From Acidisoma sp. PAMC 29798 (GTDB lineage Bacteria; Pseudomonadota; Alphaproteobacteria; Acetobacterales; Acetobacteraceae), in the NCBI RefSeq assembly GCF_030252425.1, contig NZ_CP126995.1, positions 140,535 to 204,534 on the forward strand: 64,000 nucleotides of DNA, read 5' to 3'. The notes beneath the pieces are model-generated. The model was given only the letters and a program-made list of their open reading frames with translations, was not told where the DNA came from and made no database searches. The position numbers and the translations under genes were made by a program. This document shows positions 35,999 through 45,034 of this stretch, piece after piece (the first letter of the stretch is position 1; every line of letters begins with the position of its first letter).

Positions 35999-37163
35999 TA
36001 AATCAATGCAGATGATGCCCACTTGTTGTTGACCACGATCAGCTTTCCGCAGCTCCTCTTTTAGGTACTCGTTGAAATTGAGGCGGTTTGGCAGCCCGGT
36101 CAGCCCATCGTGGTGCGCCATGTGCGCAATCTTAAGCTCCGCACGCCGTCGCTCGGTCACATCCTCGAAGGTTGTTAACCAACCACCGTCAGCCAGCCCG
36201 CGATGCATAATAGATACGGTTCTACTTGATCGGACATTTTCCAGCACCGTCCGACGTTCGCCTCGACGGATCAGATCTTGATGCCGCCTCACGATGTGCT
36301 GCGCCTCAGTCTGAGCGGAGAGCTCGTCAGGCTGAGAACTTCTAGCTACTAAAGTCGCAATCAAATCGGAAAATGGAGTTCCAGGTAATGTAGCATTTGC
36401 GCCGACGCCGAATATCTCGTTCGTCTGCTGATTGGAGATCATGAGATTTCCCGCCGCATCGAAAAGGCAGAGACCCTGCACAATATTAGCAAGAGCGAGG
36501 TTCAGCGTCCGGGTGACATTCTGAATTCGGTCTGCGTCTTCCTTCTGGCGGGTGATATCGCGAGTGATCTTGGCAAATCCGATAATATTACGGTCGTCAT
36601 CGGTGATGGCGTCCATGACGACATGAGCCCAGAAGTGAGAACCATCTTTGCGGACGCGAATACCTTCGGCTTCGAAGCGACCGACCGCAGTCGCAGTGGC
36701 AAGGGCGTCGTTAGGTTTGCCGGCAAGTTGGTCCTCAGGCGTGAAGAAGCGTGAAAAATGCTGGCCTACAATCTCAGCGCTGTCATAGCCCTTAATGCGC
36801 TTGGCACCATTGTTCCAACTTGACACCAGGCCTTGTGAAGAGAGCATATAAATGGAGTATTCTATTACGCCATCAACAAGCATCTGGAATTGCTCTGCAC
36901 TTAGCCCTGTGTCGTCGTTTGAATTGCCCAGACCGGGTCTATCAGCAGAGCTGCTCATTCATGCCTCCTTAGTTATTGAAATGAATTTTGAACAGCTGCC
37001 GCTCCCGCTTCCATATGTAACAGAGCCAGGCGCTCGATATTATACGCGCAGGCCTTTGTAGTTGGAATTGACATGAGCGTGAAGTTGCGATGTTGTATAC
37101 GGTGTAGATGCACCGAGGCGCGGCAGCGACAAAGAGGCCTCCTGGACGCAAGATCTGCCGCAC

Positions 37164-38001
37164 GGCTCTGGTGCAAAAATAACTTGCTATGGCACTCTGT
37201 GACGGCGGGTTGAGGCAAGGCGGAACGATGGCTGGGTTTGTGAGCTTGGACGGGCTGTTTGCGGGCCGGCATTTCGACCGCGAGATCATCATCCTGTGCG
37301 TGCGCTGGTATTTGCGCTTCAAACTCAGCTTCCGGGATTTGGCGGAGATGATGGCCGAGCGCGGCCTGCCTCTGGCCCACACGACGATCATGCGCTGGGT
37401 GCGGCATTATGCGCCCGAATTCGAGCGGCGCTGGAACCGTTTTGCCCGGGTTGTTGGGGCGTCGTGGCGGATGGATGAGACCTATATCAAGGTCCGGGGC
37501 GAATGGGTCTATCTGTACCGGGCGGTTGATCGTGAAGGCCGAACGGTGGATTTCCGGCTGAGCCGCAGGCGTGATGTGGCGGCGGCCAAGGCGTTTTTCC
37601 GCAAGGCCCTCAAGACCCAGGGGTCGGCGCCGCGCGTGATCACGTTGGATGGCTACGCTGCTTCGCATCGGGCGGTACGGGAAATGAAAGCGGCGGGCGC
37701 ATTGCCTGAGGCGGTGAAACTGCGGTCATCCTAATATTTAAACAACACGATTGAACAAGACCATCGCGGCGTGAAAGCGCGCACGGGGCCGATGCTTGGC
37801 TTCAAGAGATTCAAGACCGCTGCGATCACACTCGCGGGGATTGAACTGATGCGCCGAATTTACAAACGCCAATTCGATCTTTCCCGGCTGCGGCTCCAGG
37901 GTAAAACGGCGCCCGAAATCTGGAATACCGTGTTGGCAGAATAGAGAATCGCAGCGGCCGGATCCCTCGACCTTATCACAAACTTAGTTTGCACCGGAGC
38001 C
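37164..38001 (+). mobile_element. IS6-family insertion sequence (defective)
   Basis: 838 bp between GGCTCTGGTGCAAAAATAAC (left) and the complement of AAACTTAGTTTGCACCGGAGCC trimmed to the same start (right). No matching target duplication (TGCCGCAC and AATCAGTG). Its right end sits exactly inside the terminal sequence of an IS110-type element. The 205 bp between it and the PAS gene start at 36958 contain no gene. Confidence 0.85.
37228..37944 (+). pseudogene. IS6-family transposase with internal stop codon
   Basis: A 238-residue frame starting MAGFVSLDGLF with the DDE residues in WRMDETYIKV, VITLDGYAAS and NTIEQDHRGVK. One in-frame TAA at 37732-37734, where related proteins have Lys in SSKYLNN, truncates it before the third catalytic residue. 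Everything downstream stays in the same frame, so a single base change inactivated it. Confidence 0.88.
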
Positions 38002-38039
38002 AATCAGTGCAACTTGACCGATATAGGAGCTTCAATACC
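38001..38039 (+). repeat. IS110 right-end remnant
   Basis: 39 bp identical to 42906-42944, the 3' end of the IS110 transposase gene and the right terminus of that element. Here it is all that is left, cut on its left by the IS6 element. The following 85 bp up to the diguanylate cyclase gene show nothing recognisable. Confidence 0.75.
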
Positions 38040-38125
38040 GAGAATTTGCCGCTTGAATAAATGAGCCAATATGGGTAGATGGCAACCTAGAATCTTTCTG
38101 TATTAGTATGTAGGCGACTTCCTTT

Positions 38126-39769
38126 GTGCGGTACGCTCGAGATGTTCTGTGGATGAATGATCTACAGGTTGACGAGGTCGAACTCGCTACCGCTAAAAGT
38201 CTGTGCTCCTCAGGCTTCCTGGAGAAGTCGCGCGTCCTCGCTCTGCAAATCCTAGACCGTGCGCGCGCCCGGGACGACGCGAGAATAATCGGCGTGGCCA
38301 CACAGTTCCTTGCGAACACGTGTTTTATGATGGGTCACTACGAGGCGGGGATCGGTTTTGGTCGCGAGGCCCGCACCATATTCGGGTCGCTTAATGACGT
38401 TGCCAATGAGGCGCGAACAGCATCTAGTCTCGCCTTGTTGTTTGCCGCGATTGGAGAAGAGGATGCCACAGCTGAAGCCATCAAAGCCCTGGACTTTATC
38501 GAAAACGGTGGCGATTCGGCTGACCTAGTTGAGGCGCTCGACAATACGGCGGTCGTTTTATGGTTGTTACACGAACCTGCGCAAGCTCTGCCGTTCGCGG
38601 AGCGCGCCTTTGCTCTCAATGACTTGAACGCTACGCGAGCTAAACGCCCCCTCATTAATCTCGCCGGCATTCGAGTCGAACTCGCCAAGGGTCCCAGCTC
38701 CGACTCTGGTAAGTTGGCTAACGTTGTCGCTGACGCCGTGGCCCTAACAAGAGTGGCGCTTGACCTGGCACGTACCGATGGTGACGGTTGGATCGAGCGC
38801 TTAGCACTGTGCAACATCGCCGAGTATTACCTCCATTTGCCAGATCCGAGCGCCGCGGAAGACGCACTGTCAAGTGTCCCGTATTGCGCTGGTGAGGCAA
38901 CTGACCGGTGCATGGTCCATTATCTACACATGGTTGGACGGGCGCGGATCATTCAGAACCGCCCGAGTGATGCAATTCAAGCCTTAGTCTCTTGTCTAGA
39001 TCTCGCTGTGAAATCGTACGATTTTGAGACGGCTGCGCCCTGTTATAAGGACCTCTCCGATCTTTATGCAACTCTTGGAGAGTTTGAAAAGGCTCTCATC
39101 AACTACAAGGCCTTTCATGACCTGTATGTCAGTCAGGCGACATACGACACGCAACGACGTGCTCGTATTTATACCCTCGAGTGGGAAATCAAGAAATTAC
39201 GCGATTCGGCGGCGGCTGCCCTGCAGCGAGCTGAAGAGCTGACGGCCAAGAACCGTCTTTTGATACAGGAGTCCGATCGCCTGCGCCGCGCCAATATGGA
39301 GGATCCGCTCACCGGCTTGCAAAATCGCCGACGGCTAGACCTTACGTTTATTGATCTTCTCTCTAGCAATGTGCCGTTCGCGATCGCGATGATCGATATT
39401 GATCATTTCAAGCAGGTAAACGACAGTTCTTCGCATCAAGTTGGGGATGCGGTTCTGTGCATGGTCGCCGACTTGCTTCGTCAAAGCGCGCGGGCTGATG
39501 ACGTGATCGCCCGTTTTGGAGGAGATGAATTCACTTTTCTGCTCCGCAACGTAGACATAGAGACGGCGGCACATATTTGTGAGCATCTTGGCGCAAGCGC
39601 GTACGAGAATGATTGGTCGACCCTTGGCATAAAACTTTTGGTCACGCTGAGTATCGGTGTCGCAGCCTCCCACGAAGCGTCTCATTGGGAAACCGTCCTC
39701 GCGTTAGCAGATCAGCGTCTTTACCGGGCAAAACAACTTGGCAGAAATCGCGTCATCTCAAACGGATGA
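38126..39769 (+). CDS. TPR-domain diguanylate cyclase
   Basis: 547 residues (an ATG at 38153 is an alternative start). Residues 1-350 are helical repeats of TPR type (FLANTCFMMGHYEAGIGFGR, DLSDLYATLGEFEKALINYK), followed by a coiled coil (355-395) and a GGDEF domain (395-547). The active site RFGGDEF and the product-inhibition site RxxD (RADD, five residues before it) are both intact. It should synthesise cyclic di-GMP in response to a protein or peptide signal sensed by the repeats. No membrane helix. It lies 85 bp from an IS remnant and 120 bp from IS3, alone on its strand. Confidence 0.92.
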   Translation: MRYARDVLWMNDLQVDEVELATAKSLCSSGFLEKSRVLALQILDRARARDDARIIGVATQFLANTCFMMGHYEAGIGFGREARTIFGSLNDVANEARTASSLALLFAAIGEEDATAEAIKALDFIENGGDSADLVEALDNTAVVLWLLHEPAQALPFAERAFALNDLNATRAKRPLINLAGIRVELAKGPSSDSGKLANVVADAVALTRVALDLARTDGDGWIERLALCNIAEYYLHLPDPSAAEDALSSVPYCAGEATDRCMVHYLHMVGRARIIQNRPSDAIQALVSCLDLAVKSYDFETAAPCYKDLSDLYATLGEFEKALINYKAFHDLYVSQATYDTQRRARIYTLEWEIKKLRDSAAAALQRAEELTAKNRLLIQESDRLRRANMEDPLTGLQNRRRLDLTFIDLLSSNVPFAIAMIDIDHFKQVNDSSSHQVGDAVLCMVADLLRQSARADDVIARFGGDEFTFLLRNVDIETAAHICEHLGASAYENDWSTLGIKLLVTLSIGVAASHEASHWETVLALADQRLYRAKQLGRNRVISNG

Positions 39770-40213
39770 CGTGTTGAGCCGCGGCGCGATCTAATTCAGA
39801 TAGCCGCTGGCACTCGGGTTACTGGCGTGCTGTCCTGTCAACATACGGGTCTTGTGTGCGCCCGACTATGGGTACGGCTTGGAGGTTTGAACTGCTGCCG
39901 GTTTGGTGGACACCGAGATTAAGGTGTTTCGCTAGATTGGAGGATGCAAATGACGCGACGACAGTTCAGCCGGGAGTTCAAGCTGGAGGCGGTCCGGCTA
40001 GTTAATGAACGTGGGATTTCATTGGTGCAGGCCAGCCGGGACCTGGATGTGGGCGAAAGCATTCTGCGACGATGGATCAAGGAGGTTACCTCGGATCCTG
40101 GGCAGGCGTTTCCGGGCCAGGGCCAGCTCAAGCCGGAGCAGCAGGAGATAGATCGTCTGCGGCGTGAGGTCGCAAAGCTCAAGGCGGAGCGCGATATCCT
40201 AAAAAAAGCCGCG

Positions 40214-41439
40214 GTGGGTTCAATCGGTCGACGCAATATGGTTGAATTCATGACGGTCAGAGGGGTTCCACGATGGCGCAAATGGGCCGACCTGGATTGT
40301 CCGCCGGACAGAAGCGAGAGCTGTGGAACCGATGGAAGGCTGGTGAGTCGCTGAGCGACATCGGCCGAGCGCTTGGAAAGCATGCTGCATCGGTATTCGG
40401 GGTGGTCCTTGCCAAGGGCGGCATTGCCCCGCCATTGAGGACCAGAAGTCGCTTGGCGCTGACGGAAGGCGAACGGGAGGAGATATCGCGTGGTCTGGTG
40501 GCCGGACTGCCCTTCCGTTGCATTGCTGTCCAGCTGGGGCGGTCCCCATCCACAATCGGCCGTGAAATAGGGCGCAACGGCGGACGGAAACACTACCGTG
40601 CGACAGGGGCTGACGAGCGTGCCTGGCAAAGGGCGGTTCGTCCAAAGCTTTGTCTACTGGCGACCAATAGCCAGCTCCGGGACACAGTTGCAGAAAAACT
40701 GCTGGCGAAATGGTCACCACAGCAAATTGCTGGATGGCTGAAGGTCGAGCATGGTGATGATGAGGCGATGCAGGTGTCTCACGAGACCATCTATAAAAGC
40801 CTGTTCATCCAGGCCCGTGGCGCCCTAAAAAGGGAATTGCTTTCGAACCTGCGCAGCAGGCGCATCATGCGGCGCGCCAAGACGTCGACAACCGACGGGC
40901 AGCCGAGGGGACAGATCATCGGAGCCGTGTCGATCAAGGATCGGCCTGCTGAGATCGAAGATCGTGCGATACCTGGTCACTGGGAGGGTGATTTGGTTTC
41001 CGGCGCCAGAAATACGCACATCGCGACTTTGGTAGAACGTCAGTCCCGCTTCGTGATGCTTGTTCATGTCGGTGGTAAGGACACCGAAAATGTAGTCGAC
41101 GCTTTGATCCGTCAGGTCGCAGAGCTGCCTGTCGGGCTTATGTCATCGTTGACGTGGGACCGCGGCATGGAACTCGCACAGCACAAGCGCTTTACGGTCG
41201 CGCATGACGTGGATGTCTATTTCTGCGATCCACAAAGCCCGTGGCAGCGCGGGAGCAACGAGAATACGAACGGCCTTCTGCGTCAATATCTACCTAGAGG
41301 GTCCGATCTATCAGCCCAGAGCCAGGACGATCTCAATACCATCGCGCTAAGCCTGAACGCTCGGCCCAGAAAGACTCTTGGCTACCGAACGCCCGGTGAT
41401 ATGTTCGCCCAGGTTATTGCGTCGACCGGTTGAACCCAC
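40214..41439 (+). mobile_element. IS30-family element nested in IS3
   Basis: 1,226 bp with near-perfect 19-bp inverted ends GTGGGTTCAATCGGTCGAC and the complement of GTCGACCGGTTGAACCCAC. Flanked on both sides by CGCG (40210-40213, 41440-41443), consistent with a short target duplication. Carries one intact transposase. Confidence 0.92.
40273..41433 (+). CDS. IS30-family transposase
   Basis: 386 residues. N-terminal helix-turn-helix regions (ESLSDIGRALGKHAASVFGV, LPFRCIAVQLGRSPSTIGRE) and a DDE core with D in HWEGDLVSG, D in LTWDRGMELAQH and E in GSNENTNGLLRQYLP, the IS30 hallmark. Unbroken; likely active. Confidence 0.95.
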   Translation: MAQMGRPGLSAGQKRELWNRWKAGESLSDIGRALGKHAASVFGVVLAKGGIAPPLRTRSRLALTEGEREEISRGLVAGLPFRCIAVQLGRSPSTIGREIGRNGGRKHYRATGADERAWQRAVRPKLCLLATNSQLRDTVAEKLLAKWSPQQIAGWLKVEHGDDEAMQVSHETIYKSLFIQARGALKRELLSNLRSRRIMRRAKTSTTDGQPRGQIIGAVSIKDRPAEIEDRAIPGHWEGDLVSGARNTHIATLVERQSRFVMLVHVGGKDTENVVDALIRQVAELPVGLMSSLTWDRGMELAQHKRFTVAHDVDVYFCDPQSPWQRGSNENTNGLLRQYLPRGSDLSAQSQDDLNTIALSLNARPRKTLGYRTPGDMFAQVIASTG

Positions 41440-41466
41440 CGCGGCATACTTCGCGAAGGAGTCGAT

Positions 41467-42327
41467 ATGAAATTCGGCTTCGTGGCGAAGCATCGAGGGA
41501 TTTGGCCGGTGCGGTGGCTTTGCGAGGCGCTCGGTGTCTCACGCAGTGGATTCCACGCCTGGCTCACCCGATCGCCCAGCGCTCGGGCACGCAGCGACGA
41601 AATTCTCGGCGCGCACGTCAAGGCCAGCTTCGTCGGCAGCGACCGGACCTATGGCGCCCGGCGCGTCTGGCATGACGTCCTGGCCGAGGGTGACGTGTGT
41701 GGCTTGCACCGCATTGAGCGGCTCATGCGCGAGCAAGCCTTACGGGCCCGACCGCGCCGCAGAGGCCTGCCATCCGACAAGGGCGAGCGGAACGAGGCGG
41801 CTGCCAACGTGCTGGACCGCCAATTCGTAGCTACAGCACCGAACCAGAAGTGGATCGCCGACTTCACCTATCTTTGGACGGCAGAAGGTTGGCTCTACGT
41901 GGCTGCCGTCATTGACCTTTTCTCGCGTCGTGTCGTGGGCTGGTCGATGAGCGTCACGATGACAGCTCAGTTGGTGGCCGACGCGTTAATGATGGCGATC
42001 TGGCGCCGCGGCAAACCAGATGCGTTGCTGCATCATTCGGACCAGGGAAGCCAGTACAGCAGTGAACAGTTCCAGAAGCTCTTGGCAGATCATAACGTTA
42101 GTTGCAGCATGAGTCGGTCAGGGAATGTCTGGGACAATGCGGCGATGGAGAGCTTCTTCTCCTCGCTGAAAACTGAGCGAACAGCCCGCAAGGTATATCG
42201 CACGAGGGACCAGGCTCGAGCCGACGTATTCGACTACATCGAACGGTTCAATAATTTACGCCGACGCCACTCGACCATCGGCTATCTCAGCCCTATGGAA
42301 TTCGAGCGGAACAAAGCGTCAGGCTAA
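41467..42327 (+). CDS. IS3-family OrfB (integrase-type transposase)
   Basis: 286 residues with HTH_21 at the start and an integrase core with D in WIADFTYLWT, D in HHSDQGSQYSS and E in AMESFFSSLKTE. In IS3 elements OrfB is made as an OrfA-OrfB fusion through frameshifting; with OrfA split by IS30 the fusion cannot form, so the element is probably immobile although OrfB itself is intact. Confidence 0.93.
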   Translation: MKFGFVAKHRGIWPVRWLCEALGVSRSGFHAWLTRSPSARARSDEILGAHVKASFVGSDRTYGARRVWHDVLAEGDVCGLHRIERLMREQALRARPRRRGLPSDKGERNEAAANVLDRQFVATAPNQKWIADFTYLWTAEGWLYVAAVIDLFSRRVVGWSMSVTMTAQLVADALMMAIWRRGKPDALLHHSDQGSQYSSEQFQKLLADHNVSCSMSRSGNVWDNAAMESFFSSLKTERTARKVYRTRDQARADVFDYIERFNNLRRRHSTIGYLSPMEFERNKASG

Positions 42328-42356
42328 GGTGCGTGTCCACTAAACCGGCAGCAGCT

Positions 42357-42944
42357 CAGTCACCGGCAAGATGACGCTGGTCCGCCATCTGGCGGCCTTA
42401 AGACCAGGCCCGGTAACCTCGACAATGGCCTCAGCTAAGACCAGTCTACGCGCGATTGCCCGACGCTGGCTGGCGCAGACGCGGAGATCCAGGGAGCACG
42501 ACGCTCAGCTCAATACACTGACGGCCGCCAGCGCTCCCGAGCTGCTCAAAGCGTATGGGATGGCGACAGGGACAGCGGCCGAGATGCTGCTGCTGGTCGG
42601 CGATAACCCCGACCGCATTCGTTCGGAAGCTGCATTTGCCAAGATGTGCGGCGCCTGTCCGATCCCGGCCTCCAGCGGCAAGACCAACCGACACCGCCTC
42701 AACCGTGGCGGCAATCGGCAAGCTAATGCTGCGCTGTACCGCGTCGTCATCGTCCGCATGCGCGGACACCAGCCGACACTGGATTATGTCCACCGACGCA
42801 CTGCCGAGGGCAAGGGCAATTCAGAGATCATCCAGTGCCTCAAACGCTACGTTGCCCGCGAGATCTTCGGCTATCTCTGCAGCCCACCAAAATCCACGAA
42901 AGCGTCAATCAGTGCAACTTGACCGATATAGGAGCTTCAATACC
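42357..42944 (+). pseudogene. IS110-family transposase, 3' part only
   Basis: Encodes about 165 residues of the C-terminal Transposase_20 region (LLLVGDNPDRIRSEAAFAKM, CPIPASSGKTNRHRLNRGG, NRQANAALYRVV) ending at 42922, followed by the element's right end to 42944. The catalytic N-terminal RuvC-like domain is missing, cut off at the IS3 right end. Sequence right of 42944 belongs to an interrupted isomerase-like gene. Confidence 0.88.
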
Positions 42945-43257
42945 CCAGGTAGGCATCGCCATGCTCGGGTCGATGACGCTGCGGCGTGCGATGGACACCG
43001 CGAGAATCGTGAGGCCGAGCGAAGCGGTGACGGCCATGAACTCAGCCAGCCCAGGGGGGGACAGATCCGCAATGCGCAGCCAGGAATCGGTCGGGTCGAG
43101 ATGCGAGAAACCTTCATAGGCAACATCCTCCAGCGTCTCCGCCGATGCCTCGGCCGGTTGATCCTGCACAGACGTGCCGTCGGCCAGACTGTTGGGATAT
43201 TGGCTGATCGCGGCTGCGATCGGCCAATATCTGCGTCCAGTTCGGTCGCGTCGGCAT
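42945..43257 (-). pseudogene. Truncated sugar phosphate isomerase-like gene
   Basis: The first ATG (43257) lies 5 bp after the denD stop codon. After about 20 codons the meaningful frame switches by one base and reads DVAYEGFSHLDPTDSWLRIA, then LTILAVSIARRSVIDP, resembling the N-terminal barrel strands of xylose-isomerase-like proteins. It stops at the IS110 junction, so two thirds of the gene are lost. The frameshift suggests decay in addition to the insertion. The likely role was the next step after the erythronate dehydrogenase. Confidence 0.45.
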
Positions 43258-43262
43258 GACGG

Positions 43263-44258
43263 TTAGCCCAGCTTCGGCAGCTTGCCGCCCAGCTCATCCT
43301 CAATATGCACCCGTATAATTTCATCGAACTCAGTCTCGGCGACGAAGCCCAGCGCCTCGGCACGCTGGGTGTCGAAGCCCCGCGCCCAGCCGCTGACAAT
43401 ATGCGCAATCACAGGATCGGGTTCACGCTCAATGAGAGCGGCAACCTTGGATCCCGCAACGCGCTCCAGCGCGGCGATCTGACCGCCCACGGTGATAGCG
43501 AGGCCCGGCATGGTCATGGCACGACGGTTCTTCAGCGGCGCGAGGTCGAGTGCCGCGGCATGGAGCAGGAACTCCACCGTGGCGCGCGGGCTCGCCATCC
43601 AGTGTTGCACGTCGTCGCTCACCGGCAGGATCGCCGGCAGACCGGCCAGCGGCTCACGGATGATGCCGGAGAAAAACCCCGAGGCGGCACGATTGGGCTT
43701 GCCGGGCCGCACGCAAACGGTCGGCAGGCGGATCGCAATGCCGTCGAAGAAACCCCGCCGCGAATAGTCGGACAGCAGCAGTTCGCAGATCGCCTTCTGG
43801 GCACCGTAGCTGGTCTCGGGCGTCAGGAGATACTCGTCGCCAATGGCTTCCGGCATATCACCGCCGAATACGGCGATGGAGGATGCAAAGACAACGCGCG
43901 GCGTCCAGTCCGAACCTTGGCGGCCAAGCCGGATACCCTCGAACAATGCACGCGTGCCATCAAGATTGACGCTGTAGCCCTTCTCGAAATCCGCCTCTGC
44001 CTCACCCGAGACGATGGCGGCGAGATGATAGATCAGGTCCGGCTTCGCTTCGAGCAGTGCCGCCGCCGTTCCGGGCGTGGTGAGATCTACCATCACGCAG
44101 TCCATCGGGCCGGTAAAGCCGGATAGTGGCTGCGGGGCAACGACGTCCGCGAGGGTGAAGCGCGCGATGGGCTTGCCCCCGATGGCACCGTCGGCTGCAA
44201 GGCGATTGCCGAGCTTGCGGCCAACCATGCCCGCCGCCCCGATGATCAGAATATGCAT
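43263..44258 (-). CDS. denD: D-erythronate dehydrogenase (SDR family)
   Basis: 331 residues of the extended short-chain dehydrogenase family: NAD-binding GAAGMVGRKLG at residues 7-17, then the active-site SYGAQKA (Tyr-x-x-x-Lys) near residue 150. The overall sequence (LIYHLAAIVSGEAEADFEKG, RLPTVCVRPGKPNRAASGFF, PVSDDVQHWMASPRA) is that of DenD, which oxidises D-erythronate to 2-oxo-tetronate in four-carbon sugar-acid catabolism. It follows the GntR gene by 28 bp and belongs to the operon of the third CUT2 transporter. The usual partners OtnK, OtnC and OtnI are not in the window. Confidence 0.85.
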   Translation of the reverse strand: MHILIIGAAGMVGRKLGNRLAADGAIGGKPIARFTLADVVAPQPLSGFTGPMDCVMVDLTTPGTAAALLEAKPDLIYHLAAIVSGEAEADFEKGYSVNLDGTRALFEGIRLGRQGSDWTPRVVFASSIAVFGGDMPEAIGDEYLLTPETSYGAQKAICELLLSDYSRRGFFDGIAIRLPTVCVRPGKPNRAASGFFSGIIREPLAGLPAILPVSDDVQHWMASPRATVEFLLHAAALDLAPLKNRRAMTMPGLAITVGGQIAALERVAGSKVAALIEREPDPVIAHIVSGWARGFDTQRAEALGFVAETEFDEIIRVHIEDELGGKLPKLG

Positions 44259-44286
44259 AAGGCAAGGTCCCGTTGAGGTGTTTCGT

Positions 44287-45018
44287 TCAAATCTTTTTTG
44301 TCGCCGTCCGGCGGGACGCCTGCGTTGTACGGTGCACCCGCGTCAGATGCGCGGACATGGCGATCGCCGCCCCGTCCGCGTCCGCCCTGCCGATCGCCGT
44401 CAGAATGATCTCGTGGTCGCGCAAGCTTTTTTCGACGGCGTTCGGCACCAGCAGGGCGCGCCTTCGCATATCCAGTGCATAACCGTAGATATCGGTCAGG
44501 AAGGCAGTCAGAAGCCGGTTGTTGCTGGCTTCATAGATCGTGGTGTGAAACTCCATGTCGGAAATCTGAAACGACACCGGGTCATTCAGCATACCCGTTT
44601 GCTGATGCACGAGATGACGCAACCGCCCCAACGCTGAGGGCGTGATGGACAAGGCCGCCGTCCGCACGCCGGCCACTTCGACCAGGCATCGGGCGTTGTG
44701 AACTTCCAGCGCCGTATAGCGCTGAACATCGTCCTGCCGCTGCGGCTTGGTCGCCCAGCGCGCCATATCCACGACACGGCTGCGGGATCCATGCGCGATT
44801 TCGACCATGCCAAGCGCCGCAAGATACTGGAGCGCACCGCGAATGGTCTCGCGGCTCACGTCGAGAGTCACGGCGAGATCGCGTTCGCTGGGCAGCTCGT
44901 CATCCGGACGCAGGAGGCCGGACACGATCATGGCGGTGATCTTGTCGGCGATCTGCTCGCGCATAGTGCGCTTGGAAAGCCCCGCCTTCACCTCAGAGAG
45001 CGGCCGCGCCGCCGTCAT
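44287..45018 (-). CDS. GntR-family regulator (FadR/FCD subfamily)
   Basis: 243 residues. Winged helix at about 15-85 (ELPSERDLAVTLDVSRETIR) and FCD ligand-binding domain with metal-binding residues in DMEFHTTIYEASNN, LRDHEIILTA and MSAHLTRVH. Such proteins respond to small acids. It is transcribed with the transporter upstream (16-bp gap) and denD downstream, so it probably regulates this operon. Confidence 0.92.
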   Translation of the reverse strand: MTAARPLSEVKAGLSKRTMREQIADKITAMIVSGLLRPDDELPSERDLAVTLDVSRETIRGALQYLAALGMVEIAHGSRSRVVDMARWATKPQRQDDVQRYTALEVHNARCLVEVAGVRTAALSITPSALGRLRHLVHQQTGMLNDPVSFQISDMEFHTTIYEASNNRLLTAFLTDIYGYALDMRRRALLVPNAVEKSLRDHEIILTAIGRADADGAAIAMSAHLTRVHRTTQASRRTATKKI

Positions 45019-45034
45019 GGCGGATCACGCCACG

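Larger units (their letters stand above)
34018..36958 (-). pseudogene. PAS-PAS-GGDEF-EAL cyclic-di-GMP enzyme split by IS5
   Basis: Read from 36958, two PAS domains (about residues 20-140 and 150-290) lead into a GGDEF domain (HDGLTGLPNRLNFNEYL). At codon 319, after GIICID, the frame runs into the IS5 element at 35999. It resumes beyond 35153 with DRFKDINDL, the intact RIGGDEF active site and a complete EAL domain (CEALLRW, EITES, DDFGTGYSSLD, KLDRIF, EGVET). Removing the IS and one TA copy restores an unbroken 697-residue protein. The part at 34018-35112 could still be translated from its own ATG, giving a partial GGDEF plus EAL phosphodiesterase. Confidence 0.92.
39944..41470 (+). pseudogene. 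IS3 orfA, split by IS30
   Basis: The first 90 codons (39944-40213) encode the helix-turn-helix and leucine-zipper protein of IS3 elements (RRQFSREFKLEAVRL, LKAERDILKKAA). The last 9 codons lie after the IS30 at 41444-41470 (AYFAKESI stop). Removing IS30 with one CGCG copy gives a 98-residue OrfA ending in the canonical KKAAAYFAKESI. The stop overlaps the orfB start (ATGA). Confidence 0.9.
39893..42353 (+). mobile_element. IS3-family element interrupted by IS30
   Basis: Terminal inverted repeats TGCTGCCGGTTTGGTGGACAC (start) and TGCTGCCGGTTTAGTGGACAC (end, complement), shown here by their shared TGCTGCCGGTTT and GTGGACAC. It carries orfA and orfB of the IS3 type; orfA is split by an IS30 element. 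Without it the IS3 would be 1,231 bp. No clear target duplication. It cuts into the IS110 fragment on its right. Confidence 0.9.

Noticed and set aside
21412..37163. A composite transposon bounded by IS6-type elements.
   Set aside because: The elements at 21412, 26375 and 37164 belong to clearly different subtypes with different ends, so no pair could mobilise the DNA between them as one unit.
42909..43257. The fragment after denD as OtnI (2-oxo-tetronate isomerase).
   Set aside because: OtnI starts with a distinct conserved N-terminus that is not present; the remaining residues fit other xylose-isomerase-like proteins better.
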